From the NCBI RefSeq assembly GCF_013350005.1, contig NZ_JABVWW010000002.1:186001-250000 (forward strand): a stretch of DNA of 64,000 nucleotides. The letters run 5' to 3'. Of this stretch, positions 33,991 to 43,776 are shown in pieces. The stretch's first letter is position 1, and every line of letters starts with the position of its first letter. A program made the translations under genes and the position numbers. The DNA comes from Methylocystis silviterrae (lineage in GTDB: Bacteria > Pseudomonadota > Alphaproteobacteria > Rhizobiales > Beijerinckiaceae). The notes under the pieces are model-generated. The model was not told the origin of the DNA. It ran no database searches and saw only the letters and a list, made by a program, of their open reading frames with translations.

Positions 33991-35997
33991 ATGATGCGCA
34001 AGCTCCTCATCGCGAACCGCGGCGAGATCGCTTGCCGAATCATGCGCACCGCGAAAAGATTGGGCGTCACGTCGGTCGCCGTCTATTCCGAAGTCGACGC
34101 GCACGCGCTGCATGTCGAACTTGCGGATGAAGCCTATCTTCTCGGACCCGCGCCGGCGCGCGACAGCTATCTGTCGATCGGGAAGATCATCGAAATTGCG
34201 CATCGTTCCGGGTCGGACGCCATACATCCGGGCTACGGATTCCTGGCCGAGAATGCGGACTTCGCCGAAGCCTGTGCTGCGAACGGACTGATCTTCGTCG
34301 GGCCTCCGCCCCACGCGATGCGGCTTCTTGGCTCCAAGAGCGAGGCCAAGGCCGCGATGATGCGAGCAGGGGTGCCTGTGGCGCCGGGTTCATCCGGGGG
34401 CGAAGACGCTGAATTGTTCGAAGCGGCGCGCGCCATCGGCCTTCCAGTGCTCGTGAAGGCGTCCGCCGGCGGCGGCGGCAGGGGCATGCGCATCGTGCGC
34501 GCGCCGGAAGAATTGTCATCGGCGATCGAAAGCGCGCGGCGTGAAGCGCGCGCCGCCTTCGGCGATGACGCGCTGTTCATCGAGAAATATTTCTCCGGCT
34601 ATAAGCACGTCGAAATCCAGATATTCGCGGATTCGCTCGGCGGCGTCGTTTCTTTCCTTGAGCGCGACTGTTCGATGCAGCGCCGCCACCAAAAGATTAT
34701 TGAAGAGACGCCTGCGCCCGGTCTGACGCCCTCGTTACGAGCGCAGATGAGCGACGCGGCGATCCGCGCCGCGCATGCGGCGGGCTACACCGGCGCAGGC
34801 ACGGTCGAATTTCTTGTCGGAGAAGACCACTTCTATTTTCTCGAAATGAACACGCGGCTTCAGGTCGAACATCCCGTCACCGAGATGGTCTCGAAGCAGG
34901 ACCTCGTCGAATGGCAGCTGCGCGTCGCCTGTGGCGCGCCGCTCCCCTTGACGCAGGACGATCTGAGGATGAGCGGCTGCGCAATTGAAGCGCGGATCTG
35001 CGCGGAAGATCCTGCTCGCGGGTTTATGCCGTCGGTTGGCGAGATCGCCTATTTTCGCGGGCCGCGGGAAGCGCCTTTCTTGCGCATCGACTCGGGCGTT
35101 CGCGCCGGCGATCGCGTCACGCCCTATTACGATTCGCTGTTGGCGAAACTCATCGTCTTCGGCGAAAATCGCGAGCAGGCGTTGCGTCGATTGCAGGCGG
35201 GGCTGGAGGAGGTCGAGATCGTTGGCGTCGCCACAAATCTCGATCTGCTGCGGGCCATCTCCAAAAGCGACGGGATGGCGGCCGGCGATTACGACACGGA
35301 ATACGTCGGGAACAATATCGCTATGCTGACGTGCCCCGCTGCTCCGAGCACGGATTCGGACCGCGTCCTTCTTTCGGCGGCGAGCGCGGTTTTCCTGGCC
35401 GACGCGCGGCGCGTGGCGCTTGAAGCGAGTCGCGCGGTCGGCGACGATTGGTCGCCCTGGGCCGGAGCGGACGCATGGCGACTCTATGAGCGTGCCGATC
35501 ATGACCTCAGGGTCACGCAGGCGGGCCGGACGCTTGCTGCACAAATCATGCGTCCGCAGGACGGCGGCTTCCTGCTGAGCTTTGGCGACGCCGTCACGGC
35601 GGTGGAAGTTCAAAGCGTCGGCGGTCGCCTCTCGCTGCTTGTGGACGGGGTTAAGCACGAGGTCTCAACAGTCGGCCTGGATGACGGCGTCGTCGTCATT
35701 CTTGGCGGCAGGAACTATGTCATCAACTGGGTGGAAGCGGCGACGTCGTCGCAAGGTGAAGAACCATTGAACGAGCGCGTGCTGGCCCCGATGCCGGCGA
35801 CCGTCACGCGAGTCGCGGTGAAGTCTGGCGACGCCGTTAGCAAGGGCGAGACCCTCTTGGTTCTGGAGGCGATGAAAATGGAGATCCCTCTTGCTGCGCC
35901 GCATGACGGCGTGGTGGAGAGCGTCGCCTGCGAAGAGGGCGACATGGCGATCGAGGGCGCCGAACTCGTCACGATCCTGCGAAAGGACGTGGCATGA
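33991..35997 (+). CDS. mccA: Methylcrotonyl-CoA carboxylase, biotin-containing subunit
   Basis: The 668-residue protein has a biotin carboxylase domain (KLLIANRGEIACRI, VKASAGGGGRGMR, HVEIQIFAD, EMNTRLQVEHPVTE), a linker region and a C-terminal biotinyl domain with EAMKMEI, Lys about residue 629. It carboxylates biotin with ATP and bicarbonate. The start codon lies 1 bp after the hydratase stop codon. Related propionyl- and geranyl-CoA subunits look alike; context with mccB, ivd and HMG-CoA lyase decides. Confidence 0.93.
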   Translation: MMRKLLIANRGEIACRIMRTAKRLGVTSVAVYSEVDAHALHVELADEAYLLGPAPARDSYLSIGKIIEIAHRSGSDAIHPGYGFLAENADFAEACAANGLIFVGPPPHAMRLLGSKSEAKAAMMRAGVPVAPGSSGGEDAELFEAARAIGLPVLVKASAGGGGRGMRIVRAPEELSSAIESARREARAAFGDDALFIEKYFSGYKHVEIQIFADSLGGVVSFLERDCSMQRRHQKIIEETPAPGLTPSLRAQMSDAAIRAAHAAGYTGAGTVEFLVGEDHFYFLEMNTRLQVEHPVTEMVSKQDLVEWQLRVACGAPLPLTQDDLRMSGCAIEARICAEDPARGFMPSVGEIAYFRGPREAPFLRIDSGVRAGDRVTPYYDSLLAKLIVFGENREQALRRLQAGLEEVEIVGVATNLDLLRAISKSDGMAAGDYDTEYVGNNIAMLTCPAAPSTDSDRVLLSAASAVFLADARRVALEASRAVGDDWSPWAGADAWRLYERADHDLRVTQAGRTLAAQIMRPQDGGFLLSFGDAVTAVEVQSVGGRLSLLVDGVKHEVSTVGLDDGVVVILGGRNYVINWVEAATSSQGEEPLNERVLAPMPATVTRVAVKSGDAVSKGETLLVLEAMKMEIPLAAPHDGVVESVACEEGDMAIEGAELVTILRKDVA

Positions 35998-36923
35998 GCC
36001 TTCCTGCGCGCGTCAGCATCGTTGAAGTCGGCCCACGCGACGGCCTGCAGAATGAGACGTTGACGCTGTCGCCGCAGATTCGGGCCGAACTCATCAGTCG
36101 TCTTGCGGTCGCGGGGCTATCGCGCATAGAAGCCGGAAGTTTCGTCTCCCCTACGGCCGTGCCGCAGATGGCGCACACGGATGAGACTCTTGCGCTTACG
36201 CCAAGGCAAAATGTGCGGCTGAGCGTGCTGGTTCCAAACCTGCGCGGGCTCGCGGCGGCGCTTGCGGCCGGGGCGGACGAGATCGCCGTGTTCGCAGCGG
36301 CATCGGAGACGTTTTCAAAGCGCAATATCAATTGCTCGATCGAGGAAAGTCTCACGCGATATGCCAAAGTCGTTGCGGAATCCAGGCGATACGGCGTCAT
36401 GGCCCGCGGCTATGTTTCCTGCGTCTTGGGCTGTCCGTACGAAGGAGAGGTCGATAGCGGCCGAGTGGCGTCGGTCGCCGGCGCGCTCCTCGATATGGGC
36501 TGCTTCGAGGTCTCCCTCGGCGATACGATCGGCGTCGGCGCGCCGCTGCAAGCCCGCCGAATGGTCGAAAGAGTGGCGCGCGTCGCGCCGCTCGACAAGA
36601 TCGCGGTGCATTTTCACGACACCTACGGACAGGCGCTCGCCAATATTTTCGCTTGCCTCGAAGTCGGCGTCAGCGTCGTCGACAGTTCAGTCGCCGGTCT
36701 TGGCGGATGTCCTTTCGCGCCCGGCGCCGCCGGAAATGTCGCGACCGAGGACGTCGTTTATATGCTTGAGCGAATGGACCTTGAAACCGGCGTGTCGCTC
36801 GACCGCCTTTTGGAGGCGGGGGCCTTCGCTTGCCGCGAATTAAAGCGTACGCCGGCGAGCCGCGTGGCGCAGGCCTATGCCGCGAGGTGCAGCAATCCGA
36901 TCGAAGCCCCTTCGCGACGCTGA
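35994..36923 (+). CDS. mvaB: Hydroxymethylglutaryl-CoA lyase
   Basis: The 309-residue TIM-barrel enzyme cleaves HMG-CoA into acetyl-CoA and acetoacetate, the last leucine step. GPRDGLQNE is near the N-terminus, then SEPVSCVLGCPYEGEV-like segment YVSCVLGCPYEGEV, HFHDTYGQA and catalytic-loop Cys in GLGGCPFAPGAAGN. The start overlaps the mccA stop codon by 4 bp (ATGA), so translation is coupled. Confidence 0.95.
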   Translation: MSLPARVSIVEVGPRDGLQNETLTLSPQIRAELISRLAVAGLSRIEAGSFVSPTAVPQMAHTDETLALTPRQNVRLSVLVPNLRGLAAALAAGADEIAVFAAASETFSKRNINCSIEESLTRYAKVVAESRRYGVMARGYVSCVLGCPYEGEVDSGRVASVAGALLDMGCFEVSLGDTIGVGAPLQARRMVERVARVAPLDKIAVHFHDTYGQALANIFACLEVGVSVVDSSVAGLGGCPFAPGAAGNVATEDVVYMLERMDLETGVSLDRLLEAGAFACRELKRTPASRVAQAYAARCSNPIEAPSRR

Positions 36924-36980
36924 CTTGTCAAAAAGCTTCGCCGCGACAGATTAACGTCAACAATTGCGGTGAATGGCCGA

Positions 36981-38132
36981 ATGTCGTCCTATTTCGAATT
37001 GAGCGCCGAGCAAGAAGCCATTCGTGAAATGGCGCGAGACTTCGGACGCGATCGGCTTGCGCCCTTTGCTCTCGACTGGGACCGCGAGCATGTGCTTCCG
37101 GTGGACACGCTGCGCGATGCGGCGGCGCTCGGCATGGCGGCCATCAATGTGCGAGAGGCGTCCGGCGGCGCGGGGCTGACGCGCTTTGACGGCGTGCTGA
37201 TCTTCGAAGCGCTCGCAATGGGTTGTCCGACGATCGCCGCTTATCTCTCGATTCACAATATGTGCGCGGGCCTGATCGACGCTTTCGGAACGGAGCGCCA
37301 GATCGACACATGGCTGCCAAAGCTCGCGACGATGGAGGTTCTCTCGAGCTACTGTCTTACGGAATCGGGCAGCGGTTCGGATGCGGCGGCGCTACGCACG
37401 CATGCAAAGCGTAGCGGCGATCACTACGTCTTGAATGGCGCGAAACAGTTCATCTCAGGCGCTGGCGCGGGCGGCGCCGACCATCTCTACGTGGTCATGG
37501 CGCGCACCGGCGAGTCGGGGCCGCAAGGCATTTCGGCCTTCGTCATCGAGGGTGGCGCTCTGGGCTTGAGTTTCGGCGCGCTTGAGCGAAAAATGGGGTG
37601 GAACGCGCAGCCGACGCGGGCCGTGATCCTTGATGACTGTCGCGTGCCGGCCGAAAATCTCATCGGACGCGAGGGCGACGGATTCAAGATCGCTATGGCG
37701 GCGCTCGACGGCGGGCGCCTGAACATCGCCGCCTGTTCGCTTGGCGGGGCTCAATCGGCTTTTGACCATAGTCTGCGCTACATGGCGAGCCGCAAGGCGT
37801 TCGGACGCGCGCTCGATGAATTCCAGGCGCTGCAATTTCGGCTCGCGGACATGGCCACGCAGCTTGAAGTCTCGCGCACTTTCCTTTGGCGCGCGGCGGC
37901 GGCGCTTGACGCCAAGGCGCCCGGCGCCACGACACTATGCGCTATGGCCAAGCGCGTCGTGACCGACGCCGGCTTCGCGGTCGCCAATGAGGCGCTGCAA
38001 TTGCATGGCGGCTACGGATATTTAAGCGAATATGGAGTCGAAAAGATCGTTCGCGATCTGCGCGTTCATCAGATTCTCGAAGGAACGAATGAAATCATGC
38101 GCGTCATCATCGCGCGCTCATTACTGAAGTGA
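36981..38132 (+). CDS. Isobutyryl-CoA dehydrogenase
   Basis: The 383-residue acyl-CoA dehydrogenase most resembles ACAD8: STSSYCLTESGSGSDAA-like YCLTESGSGSDAAALRT, KQFISGAG, KMGWNAQPTR and the catalytic Glu in the C-terminal LEGTNEIMR. It would oxidise isobutyryl-CoA to methacrylyl-CoA in valine breakdown, though short-branched-chain acyl-CoA dehydrogenase is an alternative. The KMGWNAQPTR segment favours isobutyryl-CoA. GTG 36969 is another possible start. The next gene acts two steps later. Confidence 0.88.
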   Translation: MSSYFELSAEQEAIREMARDFGRDRLAPFALDWDREHVLPVDTLRDAAALGMAAINVREASGGAGLTRFDGVLIFEALAMGCPTIAAYLSIHNMCAGLIDAFGTERQIDTWLPKLATMEVLSSYCLTESGSGSDAAALRTHAKRSGDHYVLNGAKQFISGAGAGGADHLYVVMARTGESGPQGISAFVIEGGALGLSFGALERKMGWNAQPTRAVILDDCRVPAENLIGREGDGFKIAMAALDGGRLNIAACSLGGAQSAFDHSLRYMASRKAFGRALDEFQALQFRLADMATQLEVSRTFLWRAAAALDAKAPGATTLCAMAKRVVTDAGFAVANEALQLHGGYGYLSEYGVEKIVRDLRVHQILEGTNEIMRVIIARSLLK

Positions 38133-38136
38133 ATTG

Positions 38137-39210
38137 ATGGATCTCATCGCTTCACGCGAGGGCCGTCTCGGACGCATCCTCCTCAACAGACCACAGGCGC
38201 TCAACACGCTGACGCTGCCGATGGTGCGCGAGTTCCGGCGCGCGCTCGACGACTTCGGGACCGATCCCGGCGTCAGCGCCGTGCTCGTCACGGGCGCCGG
38301 CGATCGCGGTCTGTGCGCCGGCGGCGACGTGAGGAGTCTCTACGAGCTGAAGGCCTCGCAAAAGCGGCTGTTCGCCGACTTTTGGCGCGAGGAATATGAG
38401 CTGAACGCCCGCATCGCCTCCTCTCCCAAACCCTATGTCGTGATCATGGACGGCATCGTGATGGGTGGCGGCGTGGGCATATCTGCGCATGGCAACCGGC
38501 GAGTGGTCACGGAGCGAAGCCGCGTCGCGATGCCGGAGGTCGGCATCGGATTCTTTCCTGACGTTGGCGCGACTTGGCTTCTTTCGAGAGCGCACGAAAT
38601 CGGCGCCTATCTGGCGCTTTCGGCGACGTCGGTGGCGGCGGCGGACGCGATAGAGGCCGATCTTGCGGATGTTCTAATTCACGCGGAGGACATTGCGCCG
38701 CTGATCGGCAGGCTCGCGACGATAGGAGCCGCCGAAGACGTCGATGTTGCACTGCGGCGCTTCGCCCGCCATCCAGGTATCGGCCGGCTCTCGCTGCACA
38801 GGCCGTTGCTCGCTGCAGCGACGGCGCATGAGAACGTCGCAGACGTGGTCGACGCCTTCGAGCGCGAAGGATCGGAATTCTCCTTGCGCGCGGCGGAGGA
38901 CATCAGCGCGAAGTCGCCGACGGCGCTGAAAGTGACGCGCGCATTGCTGCTGTGCGCCGCGGGAGCGGCTGACGTCGAGACGTGTCTGACGAATGAATTC
39001 AAGGCGGCGTGCCGGATGCTGGCGACCCACGATCTTTATGAAGGCATCCGGGCCGCGATCATCGACAAGGACCGCCGCCCGACATGGTCGCCGGACCGGC
39101 TCGACGCTGTGAGCGACGAAACCGTCGAAGGTATTCTCGCCGGGGACGACACGCCCCTCCCGGCGTTCAAAAGTTGGGATTCAACCCCATATTTTGCTTG
39201 GAGGGGTTAG
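38137..39210 (+). CDS. 3-hydroxyisobutyryl-CoA hydrolase
   Basis: The 357-residue crotonase-superfamily protein is longer than enoyl-CoA hydratases and shows CAGGDVRSLYE, MGGGVGISAHG, PEVGIGFFPDVGATWLLS and the C-terminal helix with AAIIDKDRRPTW, which mark HIBCH. It frees 3-hydroxyisobutyrate for mmsB. The start codon sits 4 bp after the isobutyryl-CoA dehydrogenase stop codon, so the two are one operon. Confidence 0.92.
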   Translation: MDLIASREGRLGRILLNRPQALNTLTLPMVREFRRALDDFGTDPGVSAVLVTGAGDRGLCAGGDVRSLYELKASQKRLFADFWREEYELNARIASSPKPYVVIMDGIVMGGGVGISAHGNRRVVTERSRVAMPEVGIGFFPDVGATWLLSRAHEIGAYLALSATSVAAADAIEADLADVLIHAEDIAPLIGRLATIGAAEDVDVALRRFARHPGIGRLSLHRPLLAAATAHENVADVVDAFEREGSEFSLRAAEDISAKSPTALKVTRALLLCAAGAADVETCLTNEFKAACRMLATHDLYEGIRAAIIDKDRRPTWSPDRLDAVSDETVEGILAGDDTPLPAFKSWDSTPYFAWRG

Positions 39211-39235
39211 CTCGCCAGCCGATGAGGAGATTGTC

Positions 39236-40426
39236 ATGAGCGCTGCCGCACCGGTCGCCATCGTCGGCGTCGCGCGCACCCCCATCGGCGCGTTTCTGGG
39301 CGAGTTGAAGGACGTCTCCGCGCCGCAGCTCGGCGCGCACGCCATCGAGGCGGCCGTGACCCGCGCCGGCCTGGCGCCGAACGACATAGATGAAGTCGTC
39401 ATGGGCTGTGTCCTTTCGGCAGGCCTTGGCCAGGCCCCAGCGCGGCAGGCGGCACTCGGCGCCGGGTTGCTTGAGACGACGGGCGCCGTCACCATCAACA
39501 AGATGTGCGGCTCTGGCATGAAGGCGGTGATGCTCGCGAGCGATCAGCTCGCCGTTGGAGGCGCGCGGGTCGCGGTCGCCGGCGGTATGGAGAGCATGAG
39601 CAACGCGCCTTATCTGCTCGATCGCGCGCGCACCGGTTATCGAATGGGACACCGCAAGGTCCTCGATCACATGTTTCTGGATGGTCTCGAGGACGCCTAC
39701 GAAAAAGGTCGGCTGATGGGCTCCTTCGCGGAGGATTGCGCGACGGAGTATCAATTTACCCGCGAGATGCAGGACCAATATGCGTCGACGTCGCTGGCGC
39801 GCGCTCAAGGCGCGACGGCCGACGACTCTTTCGCGCAGGAGATCGCGCCAATAACGCTCGGCAAAGGCGCCAACGCGCGAGTCATCGCCAGCGACGAGCT
39901 GCCCGGCAAAGCCAAGGCGCAGGATATCGCCCGACTCAAGCCGGCCTTCAGGGAGGACGGCACGATCACCGCCGCCAACGCCAGCGCGATATCGGACGGC
40001 GCGGCGGCGCTCGCCCTGATGCGCGTCGACGAGGCCGAGCGCGCCGGCGCGACGCCGCTCGCCGTCATTCGCGGCTACGTCACGGTCGCGGGCGCTCCGA
40101 GCCGCTTTTCCGTCATGCCGATCGAAGCGATCCGCAAACTCCTGGACCGGGTGGGCTGGGCGGCGAACGACGTTGACCTCTTTGAGATCAATGAAGCATT
40201 CGCCGTCGTCGCCATGGCGGCGATGCGCGAACTGGACTTGCCGCATGAGAAGGTCAATGTCCGTGGCGGCGCCTGCGCCCTTGGCCATCCGATCGGCGCG
40301 TCTGGCGCACGTATCATCGTCACGCTTCTTGCCGCTCTGGAGGCTAAGGGTCTAAAAAGGGGCGTGGCGGCGCTCTGCATCGGCGGCGGAGAAGCGACCG
40401 CGATGGCGATCGAGCGTCCGGGTTAG
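39236..40426 (+). CDS. Acetyl-CoA acetyltransferase (thiolase)
   Basis: The 396-residue thiolase has catalytic Cys in NKMCGSGMKAV, His in NEAFAVVA and Cys in GGACALGHPIGASGAR. It would condense or split acetoacetyl-CoA, and could use acetoacetate-derived acetoacetyl-CoA from leucine; it may also act in isoleucine breakdown. I chose ATG 39236 behind AGGAG (spacing 7); the frame opens at 39194. It ends 4 bp into the convergent dehydrogenase gene. Confidence 0.92.
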   Translation: MSAAAPVAIVGVARTPIGAFLGELKDVSAPQLGAHAIEAAVTRAGLAPNDIDEVVMGCVLSAGLGQAPARQAALGAGLLETTGAVTINKMCGSGMKAVMLASDQLAVGGARVAVAGGMESMSNAPYLLDRARTGYRMGHRKVLDHMFLDGLEDAYEKGRLMGSFAEDCATEYQFTREMQDQYASTSLARAQGATADDSFAQEIAPITLGKGANARVIASDELPGKAKAQDIARLKPAFREDGTITAANASAISDGAAALALMRVDEAERAGATPLAVIRGYVTVAGAPSRFSVMPIEAIRKLLDRVGWAANDVDLFEINEAFAVVAMAAMRELDLPHEKVNVRGGACALGHPIGASGARIIVTLLAALEAKGLKRGVAALCIGGGEATAMAIERPG

Positions 40427-41544
40427 CCCCAGCGCCTCAGTTGCATGATCTTGCGCAGCCGGTCGGTCGAAAGTTCCATCGCGGCGTCGATAGGAGAAAC
40501 GCTCTCGGCCCGCGACCGCTCCAGCGAGAGCCGCGTGTTGCGCCCGATTTTTTCCTCTATCGCCGCGAAGGCCGCCGCTTCGCCGCCGCCGCTGTATTCA
40601 ATGCTCGCGCAGATCACGCCGCCGGCGTTGGCGATGAAATCCGGGACGCTGACGATTCCCCGCGCGAACATCATGCGTTCCGCTTCGGCGGTGGCGGGAA
40701 TATTCGCGCCCTGCACCACCAATTTACAGTCGAGCATGTCGACATTGTCCGCGCGCAGCACGTCCGGGCGCGCAGCCGGAATGAAGATCTCGCAAGGCAA
40801 GGCGATGAGCGACTCAGGGTCGACGGCGCGTGCGCGCTCCAGATCGCCGACGCTCTTGCCCTGGCGCTTCAACGCGGCGAGCGCCTCTATATCGAGCCCA
40901 TCCGCGTCAGCCACTGCGCCGCGGCTGTCGGATACGCCGACCATTCGTGCGCCTTTGCTGGCCAGAAACCGCGCAGCATGTATGCCCACGGCGCCAAACC
41001 CCTGCACGACGATGCGCGCTCCGCTTAGCGAAACATCGGCGAAGGGCGCAGCTGCGCACGCGGCGATCATGACGCCAAAACCCGTGGCTCCGATTTCATC
41101 GAGAGGAATGCCGCCAATTTCAGCCGGGAGGCCGACCGCTCGGCCGATTTCGTCATGCACCCAGGCCATCGCCGTCTCGTCCGTGCCCATGTCGGGTCCG
41201 GGAATATAGTCGACGAGCTGCTCAATGGATTTGGCGAACACGCGAATGAGCCGTTCTTTGTCGGCCTGCGCCATATCGGGATCGCCGAAAATCACGGATT
41301 TTGCGCCGCCATGCGGCAATCCGCATGCCGCGTTCTTCAAAGTCATCGCCCGGGCGAGTCGGAAGCACTCCGTGACGCTGACGTCCGGCGCCATACGTGT
41401 GCCGCCGATGGCGGGACCAGCGGCGACATTATCGATGACGACGACGGCGCGTAGTTTGACCGAGGGCGACCAGATATGGACGATCTTCGCGGGGCCAAAT
41501 TCGTCTCGAAATGAGAAAGGATCGATTTCCGATTTGGCGGGCAT
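40423..41544 (-). CDS. Leu/Val/Phe/Glu-type amino-acid dehydrogenase
   Basis: The roughly 373-residue enzyme has the Glu/Leu/Phe/Val dehydrogenase layout: GGTRMAPDVS, catalytic-Lys region LKNAACGLPHGGAKSV, GPDMGTDE, and a Rossmann motif VQGFGAVGIHAARF. Opposite the keto-acid dehydrogenase genes, deamination of branched-chain amino acids is the likely role; glutamate or phenylalanine are alternatives. ATG 41544 was chosen; TTG 41562 is in frame and both lack a strong ribosome site. The stop region overlaps the thiolase by 4 bp. Confidence 0.85.
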   Translation of the reverse strand: MPAKSEIDPFSFRDEFGPAKIVHIWSPSVKLRAVVVIDNVAAGPAIGGTRMAPDVSVTECFRLARAMTLKNAACGLPHGGAKSVIFGDPDMAQADKERLIRVFAKSIEQLVDYIPGPDMGTDETAMAWVHDEIGRAVGLPAEIGGIPLDEIGATGFGVMIAACAAAPFADVSLSGARIVVQGFGAVGIHAARFLASKGARMVGVSDSRGAVADADGLDIEALAALKRQGKSVGDLERARAVDPESLIALPCEIFIPAARPDVLRADNVDMLDCKLVVQGANIPATAEAERMMFARGIVSVPDFIANAGGVICASIEYSGGGEAAAFAAIEEKIGRNTRLSLERSRAESVSPIDAAMELSTDRLRKIMQLRRWG

Positions 41545-41693
41545 GATCGGTAAATTGGACAACCGGCCATACAGTCAAGCCCGCAGTCGAGCCCCTTTTC
41601 CTGCGCTGCGGCGCCGGAAAATCGCCAAAAAAAATGTCGCAGAGCCGTGACGTCGCCTATCGCTGCGCTACTTCGCTCATCAGGAGCGGGGCG

Positions 41694-42803
41694 ATGGGAA
41701 ACATTGAGATGGGCTTCGATCTCCACATGGATCTTGTTCAGCTGTTGTCGCCGAGCGGCGAGATCAGCAAGGCGGCCAGCAAGTCGGCGAAGGACATCGA
41801 GCGACTGGTCAGATTCTATCGCGCGATGACGCGAACCAGAATCTTCGACAACAAGGCGATCAGTCTTCAACGCACCGGTCAGCTGGGCACCTTCGCGTCG
41901 GCGCTCGGCCAGGAAGCGATCGGCGTCGGGGCGGCCGCGGCGATGGAAGAACGCGACGTGCTCGTGCCGTCCTATCGAGATCATGCGGCGCAATTCTATC
42001 GCGGCATGGCGATGTCCGAATGTCTGCTCTATTGGGGCGGCGACGAGCGCGGCAGCGACTTCAAAAATGCGCGCAGCGACTTCCCAAACTGCGTCCCCGT
42101 CGCCACGCAGGCCCCGCAGGCGGTCGGCGCGGCTTACGCGTTGATGGCGCGGAAGGAGGATCGCGTCGTCGTCACGTTCATCGGCGACGGCGGCACTTCC
42201 AATGGCGCCTTTTACGAAGCGTTGAACATGGCGGGAGTCTGGAAGACGCCTGTTGTTTTTATCATCAACAATAACGGCTGGGCGATCTCGACGCCGCGCG
42301 AACTGGAGAGCGCGGCGGAGACTCTCGCGCAAAAGGCCGTCGCCGCCGGCATAGAGGGGCGCCAGGTCGACGGCAATGACGTCATTGCGGTTCACGAAGT
42401 GGTGCGCCGGGCGATCGACAAGGCGCGATCGGGCGGCGGACCGACGCTGATCGAAGCGCTCACCTATCGCCTTGGAGATCACACCACCGCCGACGACGCA
42501 TCGCGCTATCGCGATCCCGAAGTCGTGCGCGCGCAGTGGACGCGCGAGCCGATCGCTCGGCTGCGCGCCTACCTCGTGAGCGAAGGCGCCTGGTCGAAAG
42601 AGCAAGAGGCGGAGCTTCATAAAGAATGTGCGGAAGAGGTCGATCGCGAGGTTGCGGCCTATTTGAACGCCTCGCCGCTGAACTGCGACGCCATGTTCGA
42701 ACATCTCTACGCAAAGCTCCCGGATACCCTGCAGTGGCAGCGGGAAGAAGCGCGCCGATTTGCCCAACGCAGCGCGAATGGCAACGGAAACGGTCATGTC
42801 TGA
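41694..42803 (+). CDS. bkdA1: Branched-chain 2-oxo acid dehydrogenase E1 alpha
   Basis: The 369-residue thiamine diphosphate subunit shows the ThDP/Mg motif GDGGTSNGAFYEALN...NNNGWAIS, DVLVPSYRDHAAQFYRG and the phosphorylation-loop counterpart YRLGDHTTADDASRYR. SYRDHA and HTTADD favour branched-chain over pyruvate dehydrogenase. AGGAG lies 7 nt before ATG 41694; the frame extends upstream to 41634. First gene of an E1 alpha, E1 beta, E2 operon. No E3 gene is present here; a shared Lpd elsewhere is expected. Confidence 0.93.
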   Translation: MGNIEMGFDLHMDLVQLLSPSGEISKAASKSAKDIERLVRFYRAMTRTRIFDNKAISLQRTGQLGTFASALGQEAIGVGAAAAMEERDVLVPSYRDHAAQFYRGMAMSECLLYWGGDERGSDFKNARSDFPNCVPVATQAPQAVGAAYALMARKEDRVVVTFIGDGGTSNGAFYEALNMAGVWKTPVVFIINNNGWAISTPRELESAAETLAQKAVAAGIEGRQVDGNDVIAVHEVVRRAIDKARSGGGPTLIEALTYRLGDHTTADDASRYRDPEVVRAQWTREPIARLRAYLVSEGAWSKEQEAELHKECAEEVDREVAAYLNASPLNCDAMFEHLYAKLPDTLQWQREEARRFAQRSANGNGNGHV

Positions 42804-43776
42804 AATCACTCTTGTCGAAGCGGTCAATCTCGCGCTCGCGCGCGCAATGAGCGAAGACAAGGACGTCCTCCTGCTTGGCGAGGACATCGGCGTCAATGGC
42901 GGCGTGTTTCGCGCCACGAACGGCCTGCAGGCGCGCTTCGGGCGCGAGCGGGTGATCGACACGCCCTTGGCCGAAGGCGGAATCGCAGGCGTTGCGGTCG
43001 GCATGGCGGCGATGGGGCTGAAGCCCGTCGCCGAAATCCAGTTTTCCGGTTTCATCTATCCGGCGATCGACCAAATCATCAATCACGCGTCCCGCATGCG
43101 CAATCGCACGCGCGGGCGGCTGACCTGTCCAATGGTGCTGCGCTCGCCGTGCGGCGCCGGCATTCACGCGCCCGAGCATCATTCCGAAAGTCCGGAGGCG
43201 ATGTTCGCTCACATGCCGGGGCTCCGCGTCGTCGCACCCTCTTCTCCTGCCCGAGCCTACGGGCTGCTGCTGGCGTCTGTGCGCGATCCCGATCCGGTGA
43301 TCTTTCTTGAGCCCACGCGCCTCTATCGTCTCTTCCGTCAGGAGGTCGAGGACGACGGCGTGGAGTTGCCGCTCGACGCCTGCTTCATCCTGCGCGAAGG
43401 CGCCGACGCGACGGTCGTCACCTGGGGCGCGATGGTGCCCGAAACGCTCGCCGCCGCCGAAAAGCTCGAAGAAGAAGGCGTGATGATCGAAGTGATCGAC
43501 GTCGCCACGCTGAAGCCTCTCGACGTGGAAACGATCCTGCGCTCCGTCGAAAAGACCGGACGCTGCGTCATCGTTCACGAGGCGCCGCGCACGGCGGGCT
43601 TTGGCGCCGAGGTCGCCGCCGAAATCGCTGAGCGCGCCCTCTACTCGCTGCTGGCGCCCATCAAGCGGGTCACCGGCTATGACGTGGTCGTGCCGCTGGC
43701 GAAGCTGGAGAAGCAATATATTCCGAGCGTGGACCGCATCATCGACGGCGTTCGGCAAGTGATGGAGGCGTCATGA
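42796..43776 (+). CDS. bkdA2: Branched-chain 2-oxo acid dehydrogenase E1 beta
   Basis: The 326-residue subunit opens ITLVEAVNLALARAMSED, with GEDIGVNGGVFRAT, TPLAEGGIAGVAVGMA and the His-containing segment GIHAPEHHSESPEA. It completes the alpha2beta2 decarboxylase. ATG 42796, with GGAAAC before it, overlaps the E1 alpha stop by 8 bp. Confidence 0.93.
   Translation: MSEITLVEAVNLALARAMSEDKDVLLLGEDIGVNGGVFRATNGLQARFGRERVIDTPLAEGGIAGVAVGMAAMGLKPVAEIQFSGFIYPAIDQIINHASRMRNRTRGRLTCPMVLRSPCGAGIHAPEHHSESPEAMFAHMPGLRVVAPSSPARAYGLLLASVRDPDPVIFLEPTRLYRLFRQEVEDDGVELPLDACFILREGADATVVTWGAMVPETLAAAEKLEEEGVMIEVIDVATLKPLDVETILRSVEKTGRCVIVHEAPRTAGFGAEVAAEIAERALYSLLAPIKRVTGYDVVVPLAKLEKQYIPSVDRIIDGVRQVMEAS

Noticed and set aside
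41343-43055. 570-codon minus-strand frame opposite the E1 alpha gene
   Set aside because: It is Arg/Ala/His-rich, has no recognisable domain and lies opposite clearly real genes; typical shadow in GC-rich DNA.
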